From positions 62,001 through 126,000 of the forward strand of contig NZ_JAGGLT010000002.1 in NCBI RefSeq assembly GCF_017874545.1: DNA of 64,000 bases. Reading direction: 5' to 3'. The notes under the pieces were generated by a model that saw only the letters and a program-made list of their open reading frames with translations, was not told where the DNA came from and did no database searches. Made by a program: the position numbers and the translations under genes. Source of the DNA: Thermoanaerobacterium butyriciformans (GTDB taxonomy: Bacteria; Bacillota; Thermoanaerobacteria; Thermoanaerobacterales; Thermoanaerobacteraceae). This document shows, one piece after another, positions 42,050 to 49,947 of this stretch; position 1 is the stretch's first letter, and every line of letters starts with the position of its first letter.

Positions 42050-43307
42050 CCATCACTCCTTTAGTATTCCATTTATCAATCTTTTGTAAAGCTTCATTAA
42101 GCGTATCAGTAAGTCTTTGTACAAGTATTTCAACGTTTTTATCTTGCAGGTCTCCTTTGCTATTTAAAAGCACATCTATTTTTTCAGTATATTCTTTAAT
42201 ACTTCCAATAAAGTCTGATATTTGCTTTGTCAGATTGTAATTAATTCTTTGTTCTGCATATACATGATCATAATCAGTTAATTTATTGAGGTACTCTTGA
42301 TTTTCCTTCTCAAGTTTCTTGTTTTTTGCTTTAAGATCTTCAAGTGTCTTAATATATTCTTGTTTTTCCCTTTCAAGGTTTTGACGTTCATTTTCAAGTT
42401 CTCTTAAGCGTTCTTCAACGTGTTTTGATTGTTCTTTTATTGTTTTTAATGTATCTTTTAATTCTTGGTAATCATCAGGTTCTTTTTCTATTACTTCAGG
42501 TTTTATGTTTTTAAGTTTTTCTTCAAGCTCTGATTTTTGCTTTTCTAATTCCTGCTTTTGCTGTGTCAATGATTTTGTCAGGTTTTCCATATCAGACATT
42601 TTCTTGCGCATATCTTCCATATCTTTTTGGTACTGCTCTATTTCATTTTTCTTATATTTGCCTATTGCGTTACCAAACGTTTTGTAGAGTTCTTCCTGCT
42701 CTTCTTTGCTGCGTGATGCGAGAAATTCTGCTAACTGCAATGATAATGTATTTTTACCACTGCCGAACTCAATCAGCTTTTGGAACGGCGGTATCAAATT
42801 GTTAAGTTGATCTAACCGCCTTAAATGTCTTTCCGATATTCGTAAATTGTCAGCAAGTTCTTTTTCTGTTTTAGGTAAAGCGGACACGGTGTCCTGTTTT
42901 TTCGTACCATTATTGTTATTATTTGGTCTACCTCTCTTGATGTCATAAATCCTTTTAAGTTCACCTATACATCTCGCCGACTTCATAGGATTAATATTGC
43001 CTACTCCACGCTGCATAAGGTTCGATTCAAGTAAATCTTTAAGTTTCCAATCCTCTGCCGAAATACCATCTCTATCAACATACTCATGTACTTCACAAGG
43101 CACTTCAGCTAAACCTAATTCTATTGCAGCTTTAAGTCTTTGATGACCTGAAATGACAGTATAGTTATCAGTTACAATTAAAGGCTGTATAATACCGCTA
43201 GTCTTAATACTTTTTACAAAATCCTTCCACTTGTCGCCTTCCATGTCGTCAAAAAATTCCTTATTGCGTGGGTGTATTTTTAAAAGTTCAACTTTAATCA
43301 TCTGCAT
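42021..43307 (-). CDS. ParB/Spo0J-like nuclease-domain protein with long coiled coil
   Basis: 428 residues. N-terminal ParB domain about 1-100 (IQPLIVTDNYTVISGHQRLKAAIELGLAEVP), a helical DNA-binding region about 125-175 (KTEKELADNLRISERHLRRLDQL), then a coiled coil of about 170 residues and a C-terminal helical domain. ParB-type proteins bind centromere sites and, in many families, CTP. No ParA is adjacent, so it may regulate transcription or mark DNA instead of working as a ParABS pair. The palindromes of the composite sites are possible targets. Its mRNA has a structured leader. Confidence 0.8.
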   Translation of the reverse strand: MQMIKVELLKIHPRNKEFFDDMEGDKWKDFVKSIKTSGIIQPLIVTDNYTVISGHQRLKAAIELGLAEVPCEVHEYVDRDGISAEDWKLKDLLESNLMQRGVGNINPMKSARCIGELKRIYDIKRGRPNNNNNGTKKQDTVSALPKTEKELADNLRISERHLRRLDQLNNLIPPFQKLIEFGSGKNTLSLQLAEFLASRSKEEQEELYKTFGNAIGKYKKNEIEQYQKDMEDMRKKMSDMENLTKSLTQQKQELEKQKSELEEKLKNIKPEVIEKEPDDYQELKDTLKTIKEQSKHVEERLRELENERQNLEREKQEYIKTLEDLKAKNKKLEKENQEYLNKLTDYDHVYAEQRINYNLTKQISDFIGSIKEYTEKIDVLLNSKGDLQDKNVEILVQRLTDTLNEALQKIDKWNTKGVMDVEYRIINS

Positions 43308-43351
43308 TGTTTATCCTTCCTTTCTGAAATTTTTGCACATTTAAAAGACAT

Positions 43352-43378
43352 TAAAAAAGCAGGCATTTAAGCCTGCTA
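43352..43378 (-). terminator. Second terminator in the leader of the ParB-like gene
   Basis: Stem AGCAGGC/GCCTGCT (43358-43364, 43371-43377), U-tract on the minus strand, 45 bp before the ParB-like start codon. It must be read through or avoided for expression. Confidence 0.8.
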
Positions 43379-43381
43379 GTC

Positions 43382-43392
43382 AAAGGAGGTGA
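43382..43392 (-). promoter_or_regulatory. Anti-Shine-Dalgarno sequence in the ParB leader
   Basis: The minus-strand RNA reads UCACCUCCUUU, the same as the 3' end of 16S rRNA. It can pair with the AAAGGAAGG in front of the ParB-like start (about 43315-43323) with one bulged base, so it could hide that ribosome binding site. Confidence 0.4.
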
Positions 43393-43406
43393 AGTGAGTG
43401 GAAAGC

Positions 43407-43533
43407 AAAAAAAAAGGCAGGCATCAAGCCTGCTTAAAGTTCTTATTTTTCATGTGAACTCATGGATCAAAAAATAAAGTGGCAGGTAATCACTACTTGC
43501 CCCTTTAAAAAATAATCTTGATCTGTACGTGTT
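43407..43533 (-). ncRNA. Candidate small or leader RNA upstream of the ParB-like gene
   Basis: A transcript from the promoter at 43540-43568 would start near 43533 and end at the terminator GCAGGC/GCCTGC (43417-43422, 43428-43433) after about 125 nt, without a gene in it. It contains a strong hairpin, AAAGGGGCAAGUA paired with UACCUGCCACUUU (11 of 13 pairs, loop GUGAU), enclosed by GAUCAA/UUGAUC. It is either a stand-alone small RNA or an attenuator leader. Confidence 0.5.
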
Positions 43534-43539
43534 GGATAT

Positions 43540-43568
43540 ATAATAGGATTAACTAATTCATTTGTCAA
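43540..43568 (-). promoter_or_regulatory. Promoter of the leader RNA / ParB-like gene
   Basis: Minus-strand -35 TTGACA (43563-43568), 17-bp spacer, -10 TATTAT (43540-43545), close to the sigma-A consensus. It lacks the 39-bp operator, so it is probably not part of that regulon. Confidence 0.7.
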
Positions 43569-43607
43569 GAATACATGTGTTCGTATTAAGATTTATTGCC
43601 TTCTTTC

Positions 43608-43766
43608 TTATCCTTTTAACTTATTTACCAATTCCAACGCACTTTTATTTCTTCTTATAGCAGCTTCAAACGGTATCTTAAAAAATTCCTGCAATATTTC
43701 CTCTGCATATTTGCCTTTAATTATAGGCGTTTCTTTTATTAACTTACTATCTTGGCCATTTTTCAC
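43608..43766 (-). CDS. Small unknown protein downstream of the TadZ-receiver-like gene
   Basis: 52 residues from GTG 43766 (GAGGTG eight bases upstream); a TTG at 43790 is less likely. Charged sequence with helices (KYAEEILQEFFKIPFEAAIRRNKSALELVNKLKG). No family recognised. It ends just before the 300-bp region 43308-43607 that holds the leader RNA and its promoter. Confidence 0.5.
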   Translation of the reverse strand: MKNGQDSKLIKETPIIKGKYAEEILQEFFKIPFEAAIRRNKSALELVNKLKG

Positions 43767-43786
43767 ATAACCGCACCTCTTTCTAA

Positions 43787-44458
43787 TCAAATTGCTTCCT
43801 CGATCAAAACCTGTTCAAGTTCCAGTAAAGCACCGTTAACGTCCTTTTTCTCTTTCAATTTATATCCTAAAAGCTTCATCATACCTTCAATCTGATCTAT
43901 TGCCATGTTCTGCTTATTTACATCAATTTCAATTACATTCTTAACAAGTTCAGGTTCCTTTTTAGGTTCTATAATAGACTTTATTTCAGGTTCTATTTCA
44001 GGCTTTATTTCACTTTTACTTTCTGCCTTTGTAACAGGTTCCTCATCAGGCTTTATTATTTCTTCTCCAGAAAAGCTCACTTTTCCTTTCAAACCTAAAT
44101 AAAGTCCTTGTACATCAGAAAATTTTGCAGGATTTTTTACACGGTTTATAATTTTTTCAGGCGTTATTATGTCAAAAACAATATCATATATTCCTAATGC
44201 AAGTGCATATCCTAAATTTTCATTTTTATCATTATCCAAAAGCAGAATTACACGCTTATCACGTTGCCTTAAAGCAAACAAATAGTCCTTTAAAGGTAAT
44301 TTAATTTTTGTCCGAGCTGATATAATAACCACATCAGCTTTTTCTTCTTGCAGTGGATATTCTTCATAAAAAACTATACGTGAATTTATTTTTGTATCAT
44401 CAAACATTTGCTTTAATTTGTTATCAAGATCATCGTAACCTGTATATATTAATACCAT
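43787..44458 (-). CDS. Receiver-like domain protein related to TadZ N-termini
   Basis: 223 residues. Residues 1-110 have the alternating hydrophobic pattern of a receiver fold (ADVVIISARTKI, RVILLLDNDKN, LALGIYDIVFDIITPEKIINRV), as in the N-terminal domain of TadZ/CpaE. A Glu/Pro/Lys repeat linker and a helical C-terminus follow. No ATPase domain. It resembles the linker style of the protein at 6584, so it may act with the Tad localisation proteins. Good GGAG start. Confidence 0.5.
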   Translation of the reverse strand: MVLIYTGYDDLDNKLKQMFDDTKINSRIVFYEEYPLQEEKADVVIISARTKIKLPLKDYLFALRQRDKRVILLLDNDKNENLGYALALGIYDIVFDIITPEKIINRVKNPAKFSDVQGLYLGLKGKVSFSGEEIIKPDEEPVTKAESKSEIKPEIEPEIKSIIEPKKEPELVKNVIEIDVNKQNMAIDQIEGMMKLLGYKLKEKKDVNGALLELEQVLIEEAI

Positions 44459-44474
44459 TGTTTACACTCCTTCA

Positions 44475-44663
44475 CTATTTACTCATTATTTTTTTATGAG
44501 CTATACTTATGTTCTCATCATCTATTTCAGGTATATCCATTTCGTTTCCGCATTCACTGCATTGAGGAATTTTAGCAATATAGCTGATTGTTTTACCACC
44601 AATTTGCAAAGAAACTTCTTTATATTTGATTTTATACTCTATTTCTTTATCGCAAGAATAACA
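44475..44663 (-). pseudogene. Zinc-ribbon protein fragment without a start codon
   Basis: Open frame of 62 codons reading CYSCDKEIEY...IPQCSECGNEMDIPEIDDENI, a YgiT/MqsA-like two-knuckle zinc ribbon. A TAG lies directly before the first Cys codon and no suitable start is upstream of the first CxxC, so the gene seems beheaded. A late TTG (44609) would lose the first knuckle. Confidence 0.5.
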
Positions 44664-44685
44664 CTAAAGCCTTAATGAGGAGTTT

Positions 44686-44754
44686 TTATTTTTTGTCAGA
44701 AGGTTCCAATGTGTGAATTCTGTTTAAAAGTCTCAAAAAGTTTTTATCAGCCAT
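44686..44754 (-). CDS. 22-residue peptide with strong ribosome binding site
   Basis: MADKNFLRLLNRIHTLEPSDKK, ATG 44754 with AGGAGG seven bases upstream. An amphipathic helix is likely. The strong start signal argues for translation. Function unknown; it could be a leader peptide for the next gene. Confidence 0.45.
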   Translation of the reverse strand: MADKNFLRLLNRIHTLEPSDKK

Positions 44755-44796
44755 TTTATTACCTCCTGTTTTCAATTTTTACTAAAATACATATTT

Positions 44797-44961
44797 TTAT
44801 TTTTTTTCAAACACCGCCACGTCTCCAATAGGCTCTATATTATGATAGCCAACATACTTATATCCAGCTTTTTCAGCACGTTTAACAAGACTGACAAGTT
44901 CTTTCCATGTTCTTATACCTTGAATGAAAATTGTATCGCCTTTTTTATAAGTCTTAATCAT
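44797..44961 (-). CDS. Small protein, 54 residues, unknown
   Basis: MIKTYKKGDTIFIQGIRTWKELVSLVKRAEKAGYKYVGYHNIEPIGDVAVFEKK, alpha/beta pattern. ATG 44961 with a weak AAGG upstream. It ends shortly before the 22-residue peptide gene. No family recognised; codon pattern and lack of internal stops suggest that it is real. Confidence 0.5.
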   Translation of the reverse strand: MIKTYKKGDTIFIQGIRTWKELVSLVKRAEKAGYKYVGYHNIEPIGDVAVFEKK

Positions 44962-44974
44962 GCTTTATCAAAAC

Positions 44975-45067
44975 CTTTTAATATTTTTGTGTCCGTCTTT
45001 TAATGTTTTTGTGTCCGTACAGGCAGTACGTCAACGTTCCTGCCTGTTGCTCTTGACGGACACAAAA
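44975..45067. repeat. Tandem 22-bp repeat and nested hairpin
   Basis: A 22-bp unit occurs twice in tandem (44975-44996, 44997-45018, one difference), each ending GTGTCCGT. The second copy opens a nested hairpin: GTGTCCGT (45011-45018), ACAGGCAG (45019-45026), loop, CTGCCTGT (45039-45046), then ACGGACAC (45056-45063). T- and A-runs at the outside would allow termination in both directions. Confidence 0.65.
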
Positions 45068-45096
45068 AAAAAGCAGGCACAATTAAGTACCTGCTA
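45063..45096 (-). terminator. Intrinsic terminator after the RDD gene
   Basis: Stem AGCAGG/CCTGCT (45072-45077, 45090-45095), U-tract on the minus strand. It ends the conjugation module. Confidence 0.8.
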
Positions 45097-45459
45097 CGTT
45101 CTTTTAAGTACTAATGTTTCAGCCATTATGTCATGCAATGCCTGTTTTCTTGCAGTCCAGCCTGCCATCATGAAACCTACAAACAATATTAGACCAGATA
45201 TAATTTTACCAAAATATCTGCCTGTTGCTCTGCCAAAACCTATCTTGTCGCCATTTAAGTCTGTGACATACAAGCCTAATGCCATTTTGCCTAATGTTGC
45301 CTGTGTACTGCTCGACTCCATCAGAGCATAATATAACCAGCCTACAAATAGTACAGCATAAGGCATTTTTGCTGATATGAATATTGCTTCTATTATACCT
45401 AGTATTAAGCCGTCAATGATATAAGCCACAAACCTACGCCAAAAACCTGCATACTCCAT
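45094..45459 (-). CDS. RDD family membrane protein
   Basis: 121 residues from ATG 45459 (AGGAG eight bases upstream). RDD pattern: GFWRRFVAYIIDGLILG at the N-terminus, further membrane segments, then QATLGKMALGLYVTDLNGDKIGFGRATGRYFGKIIS and QALHDIMAETLVLK. RDD proteins are small polytopic membrane proteins of poorly known, possibly transport, function. It is the last gene of the conjugation run. Confidence 0.85.
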   Translation of the reverse strand: MEYAGFWRRFVAYIIDGLILGIIEAIFISAKMPYAVLFVGWLYYALMESSSTQATLGKMALGLYVTDLNGDKIGFGRATGRYFGKIISGLILFVGFMMAGWTARKQALHDIMAETLVLKRT

Positions 45460-45486
45460 GTACATCTCTCCTTTCAGTTTTATATA

Positions 45487-45519
45487 CAAAAAAAACAGGC
45501 ATTTTTTCACGTGCCTGTC
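45487..45519 (-). terminator. Intrinsic terminator after the SLT/M23 hydrolase
   Basis: Stem ACAGGCA/TGCCTGT (45495-45501, 45512-45518), U-tract on the minus strand. Confidence 0.8.
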
Positions 45520-47224
45520 AATTAGAAACCAATGACAAAGGATCAATCCAATTTCCTTGTGTCCAGTCGCCTATACTTACACCATAATGTACATGCGGTC
45601 CAGTTGATTTTCCTGTATTTCCAGAAAGACCAATTATATCACCTTGTTTTACCACATCACCAACTTTCACATTAACTTGACTTAAATGACCGTATAAATA
45701 ATCATGTACAGCATCACGTATAACAACAGTATTTCCATATCCGCTCACCCAGCCTGCGACTACTATTTTCCCGTTTGCAGTTGCCTGTACTGGAGTACCT
45801 ATAAGCACTGCTATGTCTATTCCAGGATGAAAATCACCAGGCTGTCCTGTATGAGGATTAATCCTGTATCCAAACGGAGAACTTATCTGTCCTTGAACTG
45901 GAAGCATTCCTCCATTTGACATGCTCTCTTTGAATCCTTCTGCATAAGACCAGATTATTGAAGCATATTCTGATCTTGCTCTGTCTAATGCATCACTGCC
46001 AGCAAAACCTCCGTAACCTGCAAGACCTTTTAATGTTTCGTCCTGCCAGTCACCATTCCAGTCAATATTGCCTAAATACTGTTTTAATAAATAAGTTCCT
46101 ACATCGAGCTGTGCAGCAGGATTAAACATATCTGCATTTACATCATAACCAAGCATAGGTGCATAATATTTCCAGTTATCAGGCATAACTTGCATTAAAC
46201 CTAATGCACCGCTGGAAGAGTTAACTGCTGTAAATTTGAAACTGCTCTCCTTCTCTATTACCGCAGCAACAAACCATACAGGTATTCCATATTTATCCGC
46301 ATACTGTTTTATCAAGTTATATAGTTCAGGAGGAATTGTAGCCGAAGATACAAGGTTTGAATAGTCTACGCCTGTTCCTGCGAGCCATTGTTCTCTTTCT
46401 ATTTCATTGTCATAGCCTTGAGCCGACTCTATAATTGACTGTCTCGCTAACTTTATATTGCTTTCATCTTTAAAAATATGAAAGTTGCTTTTAATATAGT
46501 CGTCCAGTCTTTCATAAGGTTTTCCATTCAGCTTTATACCTGTAAGTTTCCATGTTGTTTCTGTTATCTTTAATTTTTGATTCACCTGTTCATTATACTG
46601 ATAAGTCGTATTAATTGTTTTTTCGTAGGTATATATAAAATCACCTTGTAATGTATTTGCTTCAGACAGCAAATAAAGTGGATTGTGTACAGTTTGAGTT
46701 TCAATGTTCCATGTTTTGTTCTTATCGTCATATACAGGCACTTGATATTCTATTGTTGTTCCATAGTCTATGTACCTGAAAGTTGGATGGAGTGCTTCTG
46801 CTATTGATGTAAGCAATTTACTGTCTAATTGTTTGCCTTCAGCACCATTTAGATACATTCCGACTGAAAGTACCTGACCTACAGTTAATGCAAGCTGTTT
46901 ATCCCTGCCATAAGCGTCCATAAACTTATCAGTTTTAATCCAGTTAGGATTTTCAGGATCTTCAGCGTAATATAAATCTTCTACATTTGCTTTATCAACA
47001 ATAGTTTTTGTCATGTCGTAATATTGTTTATCAACTCCGCTGTTATTAAGTCCTGCTACAGTCCTCTGCGCTGTAAACTGTGTGAAGGCTATTCCAGTCA
47101 ACATAAATATTATTATAAAGACAGCACCCAAAATTATAGCAGGCACCAAATAAGGCATCAGCAATTTTAATAAATGTTTCTTTGCCTTATTTTTAATATA
47201 GCTTTTTGCTCTTTCTTTAATCAC
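45518..47224 (-). CDS. Conjugation cell wall hydrolase: lytic transglycosylase plus M23 peptidase
   Basis: 568 residues. One membrane helix near 22-45, a linker domain about 50-290, an SLT lytic transglycosylase domain about 300-430 (AAVIEKESSFKFTAVNSSSGALGLMQVMP, with the catalytic Glu in IEKES), and a C-terminal LytM/M23 domain about 445-565 (HPGIDIAV and HVHYGV zinc ligands). It is the VirB1-type enzyme that opens the peptidoglycan for the conjugation channel. GTG start. The two-enzyme layout is typical of Gram-positive conjugation systems. Confidence 0.92.
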   Translation of the reverse strand: MIKERAKSYIKNKAKKHLLKLLMPYLVPAIILGAVFIIIFMLTGIAFTQFTAQRTVAGLNNSGVDKQYYDMTKTIVDKANVEDLYYAEDPENPNWIKTDKFMDAYGRDKQLALTVGQVLSVGMYLNGAEGKQLDSKLLTSIAEALHPTFRYIDYGTTIEYQVPVYDDKNKTWNIETQTVHNPLYLLSEANTLQGDFIYTYEKTINTTYQYNEQVNQKLKITETTWKLTGIKLNGKPYERLDDYIKSNFHIFKDESNIKLARQSIIESAQGYDNEIEREQWLAGTGVDYSNLVSSATIPPELYNLIKQYADKYGIPVWFVAAVIEKESSFKFTAVNSSSGALGLMQVMPDNWKYYAPMLGYDVNADMFNPAAQLDVGTYLLKQYLGNIDWNGDWQDETLKGLAGYGGFAGSDALDRARSEYASIIWSYAEGFKESMSNGGMLPVQGQISSPFGYRINPHTGQPGDFHPGIDIAVLIGTPVQATANGKIVVAGWVSGYGNTVVIRDAVHDYLYGHLSQVNVKVGDVVKQGDIIGLSGNTGKSTGPHVHYGVSIGDWTQGNWIDPLSLVSN

Positions 47225-47238
47225 TGACTTTCACCACC

Positions 47239-47270
47239 TAAAAAAAATAAGGACTATTAAGTCCTTATTT
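47239..47270 (-). terminator. Intrinsic terminator after the VirB6-like gene
   Basis: Stem AATAAGGAC/GTCCTTATT (47246-47254, 47261-47269), U-tract on the minus strand. Confidence 0.85.
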
Positions 47271-49250
47271 CCATCTCATTCCGTCTAAAGATGTATTAAC
47301 ACCATAATCATTTAGTTTTTGCTGTACTCTCGCAGGTGATGAAAAAGCATTTGAAAAATTGACACTTGCCGTTTTAAATATCGCTTCTCTGGTGGATTTT
47401 GCACCTGTCATATTTTTTAAAGCTTCCTTTGTACCGCCTTCAAGATTATTTTCTTTAGCATATTTATGTGCATTGTACAAAGTTGAAACAGTTCCAGTAC
47501 CAAATGCAACGAACTGACTTCCTCTATTTACTAAATTTTGGACTTGACGCATACCTTCAGTTCCGCCTGGCAAACCTGCAATCCTTGCAAATGATCCTGC
47601 ACGTTGTGCATAATGTCCTGTTTTACTTCCAGCATTTAAAGATTTTAACATATAACCTGCTGCAACTGGATCTATTTGCTTATTTTCACCTATTACACCT
47701 CCTGACGGACCTGAAGTACCTGTAACATTTATACTTCCGTTTGTATCTGCATTACTGCTGGTACTGCTCATATTGACTGTACCAGTTGCACTATTAGCTG
47801 CACCTGCTGTACCTGCTTCCATTCCTGATACAATACCTGCACCACTGTTACTGCCTGTACTATTACTATTCATCGCTGCCATAGCACTGGCAACACCTTG
47901 ATGTGCTGCTGAAGGCTTAAATTGGCTCATAATAGTATTTGCTGCCGAAGGCAAAGCACCTAAACCAAGAAAAGTCATACCTGCACCAGCTACACCATAT
48001 TCATCAACACCTGAAAGTCTCGTCATAAGTCCTTGAAGCGAATTTCTTAAAGCTTCCGCCAAAGGCATCAATGTTAAAGCCCATATAAGGCATTCAAACC
48101 ACTTTCCTGTAGAAACTATTGACAAAAATACAAGAAAAACAAAAGCATAAAAAGATTGCATAAAAATATTTGTTACAATCTCGCCAAACCACACACTGGC
48201 AGCATTAATATTTTTATTTATCGCCCACAGTACAGACATTATAGGTGTAAAGATAATAAATGTAATAAGTATAAATTTACGTATTATAAACATAATACTT
48301 ATCCTTACATTTATATAGACAAACAATGCAATTATCATTGCTGTTGCTAATGCACTGCCTGTTTTTACATCCTGCAATACTCCATTCATTCCTAAAACGC
48401 TGTCAGGACTCTTTGTAGGTAAAACATTTTGAGCAAAGAAATATACAATTGAATTGTTAATATACAAAAGCACATGTATAAATAACAGTGACAATCCTGT
48501 AAATATACCAAAAGTAAAGAGCCTCATTATACTTTCTTTTGCTTCTGCTTTTGCTTTAGGATTTATCGAAACATACATAGTCTTAAATATTGCCGTAAAC
48601 AAAGGTATAATTGCAAGTCCATATGACAATGTAGTCATAATTGGAAACCACTGATTTATAACATTCCATTGATCACTTCCTAAAGGCAGCAAATCATCAG
48701 GTTTTTCAAAACCATTATAAAGCAAACTGTTAAGTGATTTTATGCCTGTCCATTTTTGAAGTACTGTCATAACTGATGTTGCAAAGTCTGCTATGACGCC
48801 AGCTATAATCTTTTCAAATACACTTCCGTTTTCAGAATTTATTTTGTCGAGTAATGTCTGTGCTGTGTTTGTTTCAGGCGTAGGATCATTAGGATTAGGT
48901 GTCGTGCTGTCTGTTTCAGTTGCACTAATAAGTGACTGTGCCTGATCTTTGCTTATTTCGACCATGAAATTGTCTAAATTTAATATTGTCGGCAAATTAC
49001 TGCTGGAATCATATTCAGACGTATTTATTGTTATTGAATATTTTTTTACTGCATTTAATATCCTATTATATTCATCACTTGTAATGCTGTCATAGTTTCC
49101 ATCTTTAGACGCTATTGAAACATTGACTTTTTCTCCGTTTTCAAGCTGGCTTATCATGCTGTCAAATTCAGATGATGCAAATGCCGTAAAAGGAATTAAA
49201 TAAACAATTAAAATTATTGATACAAGCAGTATTGATATTACTTTTTTCAA
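47265..49250 (-). CDS. VirB6/TrbL-like conjugation membrane channel protein
   Basis: 661 residues from TTG 49250 (GGAGGTG upstream; the frame to 49313 runs through the terminator). Signal peptide (KKVISILLVSIILIVYLIPFTAFA), an extracytoplasmic domain to about 170, then about six membrane helices between 200 and 430. A Ser/Asn/Gly-rich C-terminal region of about 200 residues follows. This is the pattern of the polytopic VirB6-family core of Gram-positive type IV secretion systems. Confidence 0.78.
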   Translation of the reverse strand: MKKVISILLVSIILIVYLIPFTAFASSEFDSMISQLENGEKVNVSIASKDGNYDSITSDEYNRILNAVKKYSITINTSEYDSSSNLPTILNLDNFMVEISKDQAQSLISATETDSTTPNPNDPTPETNTAQTLLDKINSENGSVFEKIIAGVIADFATSVMTVLQKWTGIKSLNSLLYNGFEKPDDLLPLGSDQWNVINQWFPIMTTLSYGLAIIPLFTAIFKTMYVSINPKAKAEAKESIMRLFTFGIFTGLSLLFIHVLLYINNSIVYFFAQNVLPTKSPDSVLGMNGVLQDVKTGSALATAMIIALFVYINVRISIMFIIRKFILITFIIFTPIMSVLWAINKNINAASVWFGEIVTNIFMQSFYAFVFLVFLSIVSTGKWFECLIWALTLMPLAEALRNSLQGLMTRLSGVDEYGVAGAGMTFLGLGALPSAANTIMSQFKPSAAHQGVASAMAAMNSNSTGSNSGAGIVSGMEAGTAGAANSATGTVNMSSTSSNADTNGSINVTGTSGPSGGVIGENKQIDPVAAGYMLKSLNAGSKTGHYAQRAGSFARIAGLPGGTEGMRQVQNLVNRGSQFVAFGTGTVSTLYNAHKYAKENNLEGGTKEALKNMTGAKSTREAIFKTASVNFSNAFSSPARVQQKLNDYGVNTSLDGMRWK

Positions 49251-49263
49251 AGAATCACCTCCA

Positions 49264-49300
49264 TAAAAAAAAAGACACTTGTTATTTAACAAATGTCTTA
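49264..49300 (-). terminator. Intrinsic terminator after the gene at 49282
   Basis: Stem AAGACACTTGTTA/TAACAAATGTCTT (49272-49284, 49287-49299), one mismatch, U-tract on the minus strand. Confidence 0.8.
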
Positions 49301-49869
49301 TCAGGATAATCAAAACCTATTCCAGTTTTCCTAAGTTTAGTTTCACCACTAGGCAACAATTTTTCTTGTATTGATAGAGCGTACATTGACACAGGTTCTA
49401 CTTTGTTATTTTTTATAGTTAAACCCATAGAGTTCGCAAGCTGCTCTATGTATTCTTTAGTAACTCCAGGACGTTCAGGCGGTATTCTTCCTTGCAGCAA
49501 AAGCCTTTTTTCATTAACACCTATTGCATTGTTAATCGACATACCTGTAGAAAGTTCATAATTCCATTCATCTTCTTTTACAATGGATAAAAAGAAAGTT
49601 GAAATAAGCGTGAGTATTGATGCTAATACAACAATAAATCTTACAGTAAATTCATTATTTACGGAAGGTGATATTATACCCCACTGTATAAGCAAATCGG
49701 TACCTTTACCTAACACAACTATTACTGGAAGAAATACAAAGCCTAAACTCTTGAATAAAGCTTTAAAAAAGAACGGAAAAATAAATTCTATAGCAACAGC
49801 AGATATTATTGCAATCAATATCTGTTTCCAGAAAGTTTCAACAAAAAATATCAAAGCTATAACGCCCAT
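49282..49869 (-). CDS. Membrane protein, first gene after promoter D
   Basis: 195 residues from ATG 49869 (GGAGG nine bases upstream). Three membrane helices in the first 110 residues, then a soluble tail (RLLLQGRIPPERPGVTKEYIEQLANSMGL). Not recognised as a known family, but its position between the VirB4 and VirB6-like genes and directly behind promoter D makes it a likely conjugation component. Confidence 0.62.
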   Translation of the reverse strand: MGVIALIFFVETFWKQILIAIISAVAIEFIFPFFFKALFKSLGFVFLPVIVVLGKGTDLLIQWGIISPSVNNEFTVRFIVVLASILTLISTFFLSIVKEDEWNYELSTGMSINNAIGVNEKRLLLQGRIPPERPGVTKEYIEQLANSMGLTIKNNKVEPVSMYALSIQEKLLPSGETKLRKTGIGFDYPDKTFVK

Positions 49870-49905
49870 ACATATCAACCTCCATATAGGCTGTACTTTA
49901 TATTA

Positions 49906-49947
49906 ATTGTACATCTACATATATGTTTTGTCAATATACAGATGTAC
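49906..49947 (-). promoter_or_regulatory. Promoter D of the conjugation module with 39-bp operator
   Basis: Minus-strand -35 TTGACA (49929-49934), 17-bp spacer, -10 TACAAT (49906-49911). Half-sites GTACATCTA (49909-49917) and CAGATGTAC (49939-49947) span 39 bp; the outer base touches the virB4 stop codon. The best -10/-35 match of the four sites. It drives 49282, VirB6-like, SLT/M23 and RDD genes. Confidence 0.85.

Noticed and set aside
43382-43440. Plus-strand short frame with a perfect AAAGGAGGTG ribosome site
   Set aside because: The 19-codon product is low-complexity and runs through the terminator stem; the sequence is better read as an anti-SD in the minus-strand leader.
45460-45468. 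GTACATCTC, a match to one half of the 39-bp operator
   Set aside because: No partner half-site at the right distance and no promoter; it lies in the RDD ribosome binding region.
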